A DNA stretch of 64,000 nt from Halomonas sp. (GTDB lineage Bacteria; Pseudomonadota; Gammaproteobacteria; Pseudomonadales; Halomonadaceae), in the NCBI RefSeq assembly GCF_017983445.1, contig NZ_JAGOBJ010000003.1:62001-126000 (forward strand), given 5' to 3'. Within the stretch, counting starts at the first letter, position 1. Every line of letters starts with the position of its first letter. The position numbers and the translations under genes are program-made. This document shows, in pieces, positions 40,133 to 48,583 of the stretch. The notes below the pieces were generated by a model. The model had not been told where the DNA came from and searched no databases. It saw nothing but the letters and a program-made list of their open reading frames with translations.

Positions 40133-41175
40133 GCAAGCCAGCTTTACCGATTGAACAACAACTGCTCGGCGATATTTGTACGCTGATTGAGCAGGGTCGC
40201 CAACACCTGGCTACAACCGTTAACAGCGCACTAACGATCCTCTACTGGCAAATTGGCCAGCGCATTCGACATGAAGTACTTCAGGGTGAGCGTGCTGCCT
40301 ATGGCGAGCAAATTGTCTCTGCACTGTCGAGACAATTAGAGCAGGAGTATGGCCGCGGTTTCTCCGCCAAAAACCTGCGGCACATGTTGCGCTTTGCCGA
40401 GGCTTACCCCGATGGGCAGATTGTCTCGACACTGTCGAGACAATTGTCATGGAGCCATTTTCTAGAGCTGATTTACCTAAAAGATACGCTTCAGCGCGAT
40501 TTTTACAGTCAGATGTGCGCGCAAGAGAGCTGGAGTGTGCGCCAATTGCGGGAAAGAAAAAACACCCTGCTGTTTGAGCGAACCGCCCTGTCTAAACAAC
40601 CTGAAATGTTGCTAACGCAAGAATTAGCCAACCTGCGCCAAACAGGCTCGCTGAGCCAAAACCTGGTGCTCAAAGACCCTTACGTTCTCGATTTTTTGGG
40701 CCTGAATGACCGCTACCTGGAAAAAGATCTGGAAGACGCTATTCTGCGCGATCTGGAGCAGTTTCTGTTGGAGCTAGGAGCCGGCTTTAGCTTTGTCGCA
40801 CGGCAAAAACGCATCCAGATCGACAATGATGATTTTTACATCGACCTATTGTTCTACAACCGCCGACTGAAACGCCTCGTTGCCATCGACCTGAAACTGG
40901 GCGACTTTAAAGCCGAGCACAAAGGCCAAATGGAGTTATATCTGCGTTGGCTGGCCAAGCATGAACAGGAGGCGGGCGAAGCCGCGCCGCTGGGGATTAT
41001 TCTGTGCAGCGGTAAAAAGCAGGAGCAGATCGAACTATTAGAGCTGGATGCCAGCGGCATCCATGTCGCTGAATATTTGACTGCTTTACCCCCCAAAGAA
41101 GTACTACAAGCCAAATTGCATCAGGCCATTGAAAACTCACGGGCTCGCCTCGAAAACCGTGGGGAGAACAGCTAA
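40129..41175 (+). CDS. DUF1016/YhcG-family PD-(D/E)xK nuclease-domain protein
   Basis: A 348-residue protein: N-terminal DUF1016_N helical domain with the paired segments IVSALSRQL (62-70) and IVSTLSRQL (98-106), then a C-terminal PD-(D/E)xK domain with D239 (YIDLLFYN) and D254-L-K256 (IDLKLGDFK). Such genes are frequent passengers of type I operons; their job is not settled. It overlaps hsdM by ATGA and hsdS by TAATG, so it is embedded in the operon and not a later neighbour. Two 25-bp palindromes underlie the repeated motif. Confidence 0.9.
   Translation: MSKPALPIEQQLLGDICTLIEQGRQHLATTVNSALTILYWQIGQRIRHEVLQGERAAYGEQIVSALSRQLEQEYGRGFSAKNLRHMLRFAEAYPDGQIVSTLSRQLSWSHFLELIYLKDTLQRDFYSQMCAQESWSVRQLRERKNTLLFERTALSKQPEMLLTQELANLRQTGSLSQNLVLKDPYVLDFLGLNDRYLEKDLEDAILRDLEQFLLELGAGFSFVARQKRIQIDNDDFYIDLLFYNRRLKRLVAIDLKLGDFKAEHKGQMELYLRWLAKHEQEAGEAAPLGIILCSGKKQEQIELLELDASGIHVAEYLTALPPKEVLQAKLHQAIENSRARLENRGENS
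40312..40336. repeat. 25-bp imperfect palindrome inside the DUF1016 gene, copy 1
   Basis: Arms of 12 bp around a central C, with two mismatches near the centre. Outer arms ATTGTCTC / GAGACAAT are perfect. It encodes IVSALSRQ. It is nearly identical to the copy 108 bases downstream. Confidence 0.8.
40420..40444. repeat. 25-bp perfect palindrome inside the DUF1016 gene, copy 2
   Basis: A perfect inverted repeat: ATTGTCTCGACA, a central C, then TGTCGAGACAAT. It encodes IVSTLSRQ and starts exactly 108 bases (36 codons) after copy 1. As DNA it could be a protein-binding site; as RNA it would form a 12-bp hairpin with a very tight loop. Confidence 0.85.
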
Positions 41176-43166
41176 TGGACGCACAGCAGTTTTTGGCTGA
41201 GTTTGGTCATATCGCCAATGCACCGAATGGGATAGTTAAACTTCGAGAGTTAGTATTGCAACTAGCTATCTCGGGGCGACTTGTGGAAAGAGCTGAAACC
41301 TTTCAACCTGTGCAAGAGATTATCAAAGCCGCTAATAGTCTCCGTAAAGAATATGAGGAATCGCTTAAACTCCGCTCGACTAGAATGCACCCACCATTAT
41401 CCAAGATACCCTTCATGATTCCTGAACACTGGGAATGGGAGCGTTTAGAAAAGCTTTGTATGTATATTCAGCGAGGTAAGGGGCCAAAATACGCAGATAA
41501 AAGCTCTACTTACGTCGTTTCGCAAAAATGCATTCAATGGAATGGCTTTGATTTAACACCTGCTCGCCATGTGGCAGATGATTCTTTAGAAAAATACGGC
41601 AAAGAACGTTATCTGTGCGATGGTGATTTGCTTTGGAACTCAACCGGAACAGGTACAGCTGGCCGCGTAGCGATCTATTCAGCTGCAGAAGAAAAGCCAG
41701 CAGTCGCAGATTCGCACGTCACGGTCATCCGACTTGCGAATTGCTTCCCACGTTATTTTTGGTGTGTGGTCGCTTCACCATGGGTACAGTTACGCATTGA
41801 CCCCTCCCATTCAGATTCGCTTGTATCCGGTACAACACAGCAAGTCGAATTAAACACGTCAACCGTTAGAGCGCTTCCTATTCCTCTTCCTCCCCTCGAA
41901 GAGCAATCCCGCATCGTCGCCAAAGTCGATGAACTGATGGTTTTATGCGATCAGTTGGAAGCGCAGCAACAAAAACGCCGCACACTGCAAAACCAGTTGC
42001 GCTATGCCACCCTGCAAGCCGTCGCCGCCAGCCAAAGCCCCCATGAGCTGCAAGAAAGCTGGCAGCGACTGGAAGCCAACTTCGGGCAACTGTTCTCCGT
42101 GCCGGAGGACGTGGCTGATTTACGCAGCTTAATTTTAGATGTCGCAATGCATGGCTATTTAGTTGAGCAGGATTCCCAAGAGACAAGTGCTAAAACATTG
42201 CTTCAACAAATAGAAAACAAAAAAAAGGAAGAGTCTAAAAAAAGAAAACTTAAGCTACAGAAATCTCTTCCTGAAATGGTTATTGAAGAAATCCCTTTTC
42301 AGATCCCGAGCCAATGGGAGTGGATTCGTTTGGGACTAATTGCCGAATTAATAAATGGCGATAGAGGCAAGAATTACCCCAATAAAGATGAGTATGTTTC
42401 CAAAGGCATTCCATGGATAAATACTGGCCATATTAAACCAGATGGCACCTTAACGAAAACAAATATGAACTATATCACTAGGGGAAAATTCGATAGCTTA
42501 CGAAGCGGAAAAATTGAATCGGGTGATTTGGTCTATTGCTTGAGAGGGGCAACATTCGGTAAAACTGCATTTGTAACGCCATATAATGAAGGAGCAATAG
42601 CATCATCACTAATGATTGTTCGCCCACTGGTCGCTTCACTAAATCGGTACTTTTACTATTACTTGATTAGCCCCTTAGGTCGAAGTCAAATATTTAGATT
42701 TGATAATGGCACGGCACAACCAAATCTATCAGCTAATAGCGTAGGTTTGTTTGCTTACCCATTACCTCCAATCGCTGAACAGGCCAGAATAGTCAAAAAA
42801 ATTGAGCAGCTTATGCAAGTCTGTGATGCGCTTGAAAGCCAGCTAAAGAGGGTGAAGGATGTGGTTCATCACCTCGCCATAGCATCTGTCTCCACTCTCA
42901 CTGGCATCGCCATCGAGCAAGAGGAAGAACCCATGAAAGCCCCGAAAACTGAACTGGTCGCCCCTGTGCGATTGGGCGCGCCGCCCAATGTCAAAGCCCA
43001 AGCACCGTTAGCCACCATTCTCGCTCGTCAGAACGGAGAAATGAGTGCCAAAGATTTATGGCAGCGCTTTGGCGGTGAGATCGATGCTTTTTATGCACAG
43101 CTAAAAATAGAAGTAGCCCACGGCTGGCTACTGGAGCCCATACCCGCTGAAATGTTGGAAAAGTAG
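41175..43166 (+). CDS. hsdS: Type I restriction-modification specificity subunit HsdS
   Basis: A 663-residue specificity subunit, longer than the usual 400-600. Two target-recognition domains are seen: TRD1 (about residues 82-250, beginning IPEHWEWERLEKL and ending in LPPLEEQSRIVAKVDELM) and TRD2 (about 375-545, beginning IPSQWEWIRL and ending LPPIAEQARIVKKIEQLM). Conserved coiled coils follow each. A C-terminal extra piece (about 590-663) has no known role. Each TRD reads half of a split DNA site. Bases 42180-42780, encoding TRD2, are visibly richer in A and T than the flanks, suggesting domain exchange. Confidence 0.95.
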   Translation: MDAQQFLAEFGHIANAPNGIVKLRELVLQLAISGRLVERAETFQPVQEIIKAANSLRKEYEESLKLRSTRMHPPLSKIPFMIPEHWEWERLEKLCMYIQRGKGPKYADKSSTYVVSQKCIQWNGFDLTPARHVADDSLEKYGKERYLCDGDLLWNSTGTGTAGRVAIYSAAEEKPAVADSHVTVIRLANCFPRYFWCVVASPWVQLRIDPSHSDSLVSGTTQQVELNTSTVRALPIPLPPLEEQSRIVAKVDELMVLCDQLEAQQQKRRTLQNQLRYATLQAVAASQSPHELQESWQRLEANFGQLFSVPEDVADLRSLILDVAMHGYLVEQDSQETSAKTLLQQIENKKKEESKKRKLKLQKSLPEMVIEEIPFQIPSQWEWIRLGLIAELINGDRGKNYPNKDEYVSKGIPWINTGHIKPDGTLTKTNMNYITRGKFDSLRSGKIESGDLVYCLRGATFGKTAFVTPYNEGAIASSLMIVRPLVASLNRYFYYYLISPLGRSQIFRFDNGTAQPNLSANSVGLFAYPLPPIAEQARIVKKIEQLMQVCDALESQLKRVKDVVHHLAIASVSTLTGIAIEQEEEPMKAPKTELVAPVRLGAPPNVKAQAPLATILARQNGEMSAKDLWQRFGGEIDAFYAQLKIEVAHGWLLEPIPAEMLEK

Positions 43167-43180
43167 AGTAAGGACACCCT

Positions 43181-45052
43181 ATGCAGCTTCGTACCTTAGC
43201 CATTCCGCATTTCAGAAACCTGCGCCATCTTGCGATGACCTTTACCACTGAGCTGGAGCCGGTTGAGGGTGCGGCCATGGATGAGCCTGTAAAACGCATT
43301 CGCAGCCATGCACTGATTGGTCAGAATGGCATCGGCAAATCCAATCTGATAGAGGCACTGATCACTTTGTTTCGCGATGTCGATCTTGATCGTGATTCCT
43401 CCTTCGACTACATGTTGGAATATGAAATCAGTGGTCATATCGTACGTATTGAAGCGGATACCGCCAAACAAAAACGTCCCTATGTGTGGGTGAATGGGAA
43501 AAGTGAATCCCAGGGCTATCTACTCAAAAATCGCGAGCTGCTGCCCTCACATATTTTTGCCTACTACTCGGGTCGTAATGAGCGCATCGAGCAGTTATTT
43601 CAGGAGCATCAACGGCGCTTTAATCAGCGGCAGGAAATCACCACCGATGAAGTTTTTTCAGATTCAGAACTGAACGCCTATACCAACTCACCGAGGATGA
43701 TTGATCTCCAAGACGAACTCAGAAAATTCGCAGGGAAATCAGTCAATGAAATGAGTGAAGATGAGCGAGCTGACTATCAGGCAATACAAGATGAGCTCAA
43801 GCCATTTGAAGAGCAAAGAGCTAAATTTCTCGACCGAGCTGAGGAGCAGCGCCAAAAGCGACGAGAAAGATTAGGTGATGACCGATTACGGCGCCTGTTT
43901 TATTGTCGGGGCGGGCATAGCCAGTTGGTGCTGTTAGCCTGTTTGCTCTCCGATGATCCGGTATTTCAAAAGGTACTGAATAGCCTGCATATCGAATCAC
44001 TCGAATCTGCTCTATTTATACTCAAAGAACCCCACCGTCTACGTGAAAAACGCCGTGGCGGCAAGTTTGACGAGCATGAGCTGATAGAGGGTAATCCGCG
44101 CTTTTGGTATGCCCGTGGGAATGTGGTTAGTGAGTTTCTGGATAAACTCTGGCAAGTGGCCTGGGCGCCTATCGAGCAGGAAGCTAGTAAACAAATTGAT
44201 TTTCGTGGCCGTACCGAAAAGCAAAAGCAGTTATACCTCTATGTGTCGAACAATAAAAAACTTAAAGAACTGGGCGAACTGGTTGGTGGGCCAGATAGCT
44301 TTTTCCGCTATGCCGAAGGCGCTTATATTGGCGATTTAATTGACGAAGTTCGTATCACCGTTAAGAAGCGAGACGAGCACGGTGGCAAGGTGAGTTTTAC
44401 CCAACTTTCTGAAGGTGAGTTGCAAATGCTCACCGTACTCGGGCTGATGCGCATCACCCGTGAAGACCACTGTTTGTTTTTATTAGATGAACCCGACACT
44501 CACTTAAATCCTATCTGGAAGTTGCGTTATTTTGACGATATTGAAGGTGTATTGAGCTCCGAAAAAGATTCATTGGTGCAGGGGGAGTCGCAAATCCTGA
44601 TCACGACACACGACCCAATGATGGTGGGTAGTCTTAAACGCGAGCAGGTGCACATTTTACGCAAACACGGCGAGCGCTCGGTGGTTGAGTCACCAGACGT
44701 ACATCCACAGGGAATGGGTGTTACCGGCCTGCTGAAGAGCGAGTTGTTTGGTTTGTCTTCCACACTGGATATCGAAACCGAACGCCGTCTGTTTCGCCGT
44801 AATGAGCTGTTTGTAAAATCGCCACGCACAGCAGATGAAGATGCCGAGCTATCACGGCTTTCTGCCGAGCTGGCCGATCTTGGTTTCTCTACGGCTGATT
44901 TTCGTGACCCAGACTACGCACTCTTCGTGCGTAAAATGGCGCAGCATCGCAAATTCCGAAAGCCGGTGTTAAAGCCAGAGGAGCAAGCCGAACAAGATCG
45001 CATCGCCGGAGAAATCATCAGTGAAATTCTGCTTGAGGATGATGGCGAATGA
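43181..45052 (+). CDS. Restriction-system-associated AAA/ABC-type ATPase (PtuA-like)
   Basis: A 623-residue ATPase of the SMC/RecF/ABC type. Walker A GQNGIGKSN at 47-55 follows an N-terminal beta strand with HFRNLRHL; a long charged middle (about 130-240) probably forms a coiled coil; the signature LSEGE is at 409-413, Walker B CLFLLDEPDTHLNP at 431-444, and the switch His477 in THDPMM. It starts 14 bases after hsdS and overlaps the HNH gene by ATGA. An ATPase followed by an HNH gene is the Septu (PtuA-PtuB) layout, where ATPase complexes control an HNH nuclease. Relationship is inferred from layout and motifs. Confidence 0.82.
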   Translation: MQLRTLAIPHFRNLRHLAMTFTTELEPVEGAAMDEPVKRIRSHALIGQNGIGKSNLIEALITLFRDVDLDRDSSFDYMLEYEISGHIVRIEADTAKQKRPYVWVNGKSESQGYLLKNRELLPSHIFAYYSGRNERIEQLFQEHQRRFNQRQEITTDEVFSDSELNAYTNSPRMIDLQDELRKFAGKSVNEMSEDERADYQAIQDELKPFEEQRAKFLDRAEEQRQKRRERLGDDRLRRLFYCRGGHSQLVLLACLLSDDPVFQKVLNSLHIESLESALFILKEPHRLREKRRGGKFDEHELIEGNPRFWYARGNVVSEFLDKLWQVAWAPIEQEASKQIDFRGRTEKQKQLYLYVSNNKKLKELGELVGGPDSFFRYAEGAYIGDLIDEVRITVKKRDEHGGKVSFTQLSEGELQMLTVLGLMRITREDHCLFLLDEPDTHLNPIWKLRYFDDIEGVLSSEKDSLVQGESQILITTHDPMMVGSLKREQVHILRKHGERSVVESPDVHPQGMGVTGLLKSELFGLSSTLDIETERRLFRRNELFVKSPRTADEDAELSRLSAELADLGFSTADFRDPDYALFVRKMAQHRKFRKPVLKPEEQAEQDRIAGEIISEILLEDDGE

Positions 45053-45906
45053 TTTTTATCGACCTTGAGCATAAAAAGCCAACGGATACGGACATTCCCA
45101 ACTGGGTACCCTGGTCACAAGTACAATGGGATACTTGGTTGGCCAAATCCAATCAGCTCGTTAACGACTTGGCCGCACTCGAAGCGGCTGGCAAGCACAA
45201 TGAACGTAATGCATTGATTGACGAAAACCGCGCCCACTGGGGAGCGCTAAAAGAATGGTTATTAGCCCTTTCTGGCCGTAAGTGTTGGTTCTCTGAAGTT
45301 CGCGAGCTGTATTCGCATTACGATGTTGAACACTTTCGACCAAAGAAGGAAGCCAAAGCTCTGGATGGCACCAACCGTGACGGTTATTGGTGGTTGGCCT
45401 TTGACTACATGAATTTTCGTGCATGCGGCAATGTGGGCAATCGTAAAAAAGGTGGCTGGTTCCCTTTGCAGCAAGGATCTTTGTTTTCAACTTACGCGGC
45501 ACCTTGCGAAGAATCCGAAGCACGTTATTTGATTGACCCCATCGATGACTATGATGTTTCACTCATTGCCTTTGACGAAGAGGGTAAAGTTGTGCCAGCT
45601 CCCGGTACATCGTCATGGGAGCAGCAGCGGGTAGAACAAACGGTGAAGCGGCTCAAACTTAACGAGCATGTAACACTGGCAGAAGAGCGTCGTAAGGTAT
45701 GGCAAAAAGTTGATGGCCTAATAGAAGATTTCCAGCGGGCTAAAACACGCTGCTCTACAGGAAATAACCCGGCCGCTATAGAGAAACTAAAAGCGGTGCG
45801 TTATGGCATTCGTGAAATGACCAGTCCAACAGCAGAGTTGTCTTCGGTTGCTCGCTGGTGCGTGCTAATGCGCAATGATCCTCAACTATCCATGCTGGTA
45901 GGGTAA
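45049..45906 (+). CDS. HNH-type endonuclease-like protein (PtuB/TIGR02646-like)
   Basis: A 285-residue protein. The HNH-like core spans about residues 77-140: CWFS (79-82), DVEHFRPK with the candidate catalytic His95, N122, and CGNVGNRKKG (126-135) followed by WFPL. In PtuB-type proteins the two metal-binding motifs normally read CxxC and CxxCN; here each has only its first cysteine. The nuclease could have lost structural zinc or be inactive. Coupled by ATGA to the ATPase, it closes the defence operon. No domain is recognised after residue 150. Confidence 0.75.
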   Translation: MIFIDLEHKKPTDTDIPNWVPWSQVQWDTWLAKSNQLVNDLAALEAAGKHNERNALIDENRAHWGALKEWLLALSGRKCWFSEVRELYSHYDVEHFRPKKEAKALDGTNRDGYWWLAFDYMNFRACGNVGNRKKGGWFPLQQGSLFSTYAAPCEESEARYLIDPIDDYDVSLIAFDEEGKVVPAPGTSSWEQQRVEQTVKRLKLNEHVTLAEERRKVWQKVDGLIEDFQRAKTRCSTGNNPAAIEKLKAVRYGIREMTSPTAELSSVARWCVLMRNDPQLSMLVG

Positions 45907-46156
45907 TGACGCTATAAGTTTTAGTAGAGGTTACTATTGGCAAATTAAAAATTGATTTTCTGCACTGACTAGTAAAGTTGTACATGGCTGTGACCTAGCC
46001 GTTCCATGGATACCCAATAATCAAATTAGAATTATAATTGCTTTATTCGCTCGTTTGGGCGATAAAGCCCGGTGCTTAAGTGCATTTTAATAAAATGAAT
46101 GCGATTGTGTTCATTTAAGCTGCTTTAGATATTATGATGTCTTTTTAAGTTATCAA
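45907..46156. other. AT-rich non-coding gap after the defence operon
   Basis: No convincing open frame. A short hairpin (GGGC-GATAAA-GCCC, about 46057-46070) and an AT-rich inverted repeat (CATTTT-AAT-AAAATG, about 46083-46097) could help end transcription of the operon. The base composition is much lower in GC than the core genes. Confidence 0.4.
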
Positions 46157-46699
46157 TCACGCGTCGCCCTTTGCTTGCTGAAACAGTTCCACTGCCTTTG
46201 CCAGCTCACGTTTGAGCTCATCCTCAGAAGGCAAATACGGCAGATACTTCGCCGCAAACAGCTGCTTCTGGTCAGCCAGTACCGAGTACTTGACCACGGC
46301 TTCGCTTTTTCCACTGCATAGCACCAAGTCGATGGTGGGGTTGTCATCGCTGCCTTTGCGCTGTTCATCGTATAAGCGCACGTAGGTATCCATCTGGCCG
46401 ATATCCTGATGCTTTAGCTTACCGAGCTTCAGGTCTACCAGTAAAAAGCACTTCAGCTTGAAGTTGTAGAACACCAGATCAATATAGCTTTCTCATATAA
46501 AACAAGCTTCGTCTTCAAAGCGGATGCGCTGCTGGCGCTCCACAAAGGCAAAGCCTTTGCCCAGCTCCAGTAAAAACTGCTGCAGGTTGCTGATAATCGC
46601 CTGTTCCAGCTGGCTTTCCTGCTCTATCTGCTGGGTAATCGCACTAACAAGGTCACTAAAAGCCGCTAGATTGGCCTCAACAATAGCAAATTTTACCTG
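46157..46699 (-). pseudogene. Broken DUF1016-family nuclease gene (C-terminal part)
   Basis: Reading the minus strand from 46699, about 180 codons resemble the second half of a DUF1016 protein: QLEQAIISNLQQFLLELGKG, FAFVERQQRIRF, then VFYNFKLKCFLLVDLKLGKLKHQD and SEDELKRELAKAV near the end. An in-frame TGA at 46493-46495 interrupts the frame just before the YIDLVFY active-site strand, and the N-terminal half is absent (a stop lies just upstream at 46700-46702). It is not a copy of the intact DUF1016 gene in the operon but a different family member, and is probably dead. Confidence 0.8.
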
Positions 46700-46878
46700 T
46701 TAAAATGTAACCGTAAGCCGCCGCTAAACTGAACGTTTGAAGAAGACATGAGCCGTTAAGCATTAGCCGATACGTAGATACGCACCCATCAATTTCCTAG
46801 AACGATCCAAAGAAAACTATTCGCTCCTTATCCTTTGGCTTAGGTTTTAAGCTAAGGGTAATTGCTAAGGAGTATTTT

Positions 46879-47754
46879 ATGTCGGACTCATCCGTAAGCT
46901 CAGTTCGCCGCGTTATCGCTCTGCACCCGGCCCACCGGGATGATATCGGTGATTTAACCACTCGGCGGCCGCTGCCTGCGCGTCAGCTTGAGCAGCTTGA
47001 TCCTTTCCTGTTTTTAAATCATCACGGCCCGCAGGTTTATCCGGCCAACAATCAAGGCCTGCCGTTTGGCCCGCACCCACACCGCGGCTTTGAAACGGTG
47101 ACGTTCATTCTGGAAGGCTCGCTTGCTCATGCCGATAGCGCTAAACACCAGAGCGTAATCCAGAAAGGCGGTGTGCAGTGGATGACCGCGGGCAGCGGTA
47201 TCGTGCATGCGGAAATTTCGCCGCCTGAGTTTTTGCGTGAGGGTGGCCCGCTGGAAATTCTGCAGCTGTGGATCAACCTGCCCGCGCGCCTGAAAATGAG
47301 CGAGCCGCGCTATGTGGGCTTACAGCAGGATTCAATCCCCGCGATTACGCTGCCGGGCGGCGGTGAGCTTAACCTGATTGCCGGGGAGTGGGGCGATACG
47401 CGCGGTTCTACCGAGACGTTAACCAACGTGTTTATGTCGACGCTAAAACTGCCTGTCGGATCACGCGAGCAGCTGCCCGTTGCCCCCGGGCGGCAGGTGT
47501 TTCTGTATATCGTGAATGGTGACGTTACGGTGAGTGGTGAGCCTGCCAAGCCTCACCAACTGGTCGAGCTGGACCGGGATGGCGACAGCATCGTGATTGA
47601 AGCCGCAAGCGATGCCCAACTGCTGTTTGGCCATGCCGATGTGATCGACGAGCCGGTCTACTCCCACGGGCCGTTTGTGATGAATACCCGGGATGAGATC
47701 GTTCAGGCCGTCGAGGACTACCAGGCCGGAAAATTCGGTGGGCTGAGCGCTTAG
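46879..47754 (+). CDS. Pirin family protein
   Basis: A 291-residue bicupin. The N-terminal cupin has the pirin metal-site motifs: HPHRGFETVTF near residue 71 and SGIVHAEI near 112. The C-terminal cupin (about 170-275) lacks a metal set. Bacterial pirins include quercetin dioxygenases and stress-linked regulators; the role here is not determined. AAGGAG precedes the ATG. It is convergent with the glycosylase gene. Confidence 0.92.
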   Translation: MSDSSVSSVRRVIALHPAHRDDIGDLTTRRPLPARQLEQLDPFLFLNHHGPQVYPANNQGLPFGPHPHRGFETVTFILEGSLAHADSAKHQSVIQKGGVQWMTAGSGIVHAEISPPEFLREGGPLEILQLWINLPARLKMSEPRYVGLQQDSIPAITLPGGGELNLIAGEWGDTRGSTETLTNVFMSTLKLPVGSREQLPVAPGRQVFLYIVNGDVTVSGEPAKPHQLVELDRDGDSIVIEAASDAQLLFGHADVIDEPVYSHGPFVMNTRDEIVQAVEDYQAGKFGGLSA

Positions 47755-47764
47755 CGCTTTCGCT

Positions 47765-48349
47765 TTAAACCGGCTCGCCGCGATAGTAGTGCCACAAAAA
47801 CAGCGACCCCACGCTGCGCCAGGGCGCCCAGTGTTCCACAAGCTTTCGTGCCTGCTTGGGTGTGGGTTTGTCGTCAAGGCCTTTTAGGCGGCCTAAGGCT
47901 ACGCGCAGGGCGAGGTCGTCGGCGGGGAAGATGTCGGGGCGTTTGAGCGAGAACATCAGGTAGATTTCCGCGCTCCAGCGCCCAAAGCCACGCAGTTGGG
48001 TAATCGTGGCAATCACTTCCTCATCGCTTAGATGCTCAAGCCCGTCGGCACTGAAGGTGCCGGCAAGCTCTGCTTCTGCAAGCCCCTTGGCGTACTCTAT
48101 TTTGCGCCATGAAAGCCCCGCATCGCGTAGCGCCTGGCCTTCTGTGTCGATGACCGCTTTGGCATGCAGCTCGGGCAGCAGGGTATTCACGCGGCCCATA
48201 ATCGCGCGGGCTGCTTCGGTGGAAAGCTGTTGGCTGACGATGGTGGAGAAGAACATCGCAAAGCCTTTATCACGCACGCGAGGTGAAGGTACGCCCACCA
48301 GCGGAAGGGCACGGGCGATATCCGGGTCAGCCTTGGCGAGCGACTGCAT
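47765..48349 (-). CDS. DNA-3-methyladenine glycosylase II (HhH-GPD family)
   Basis: A 194-residue base-excision repair enzyme. Helix-hairpin-helix LRGFGRWSAEIYL (about residues 117-129) and the catalytic aspartate in FPADDLALR (about 140) match AlkA/MAG-type glycosylases, in the short form lacking the AlkA N-terminal domain. The first ATG in frame (48349) lacks a ribosome-binding site. Ten codons upstream an ATA-ATA pair is preceded by AAGGAAG at proper spacing, so translation may begin there on a non-standard codon. Confidence 0.9.
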   Translation of the reverse strand: MQSLAKADPDIARALPLVGVPSPRVRDKGFAMFFSTIVSQQLSTEAARAIMGRVNTLLPELHAKAVIDTEGQALRDAGLSWRKIEYAKGLAEAELAGTFSADGLEHLSDEEVIATITQLRGFGRWSAEIYLMFSLKRPDIFPADDLALRVALGRLKGLDDKPTPKQARKLVEHWAPWRSVGSLFLWHYYRGEPV

Positions 48350-48583
48350 GGCGTGTTCGATTGTTTCAGGGGTTATTATCGGACTTCCTTATGCAGAAAA
48401 TTGATAGGCGTTGCTGTTTATTAAGCCTTCAAACCCGGGCTTGCTTCAATGAATAGTCCGTTAAAGTGAAATAGTCGCCTGCTAATATTTTGCTGAACAT
48501 ATTTATACTTTCGTCTAATCTTGTGATCATTGTCTGTTAGCCATTAGTAAGAACAGCACGTCAGGCGTGCGTTGGGAGAAAAA

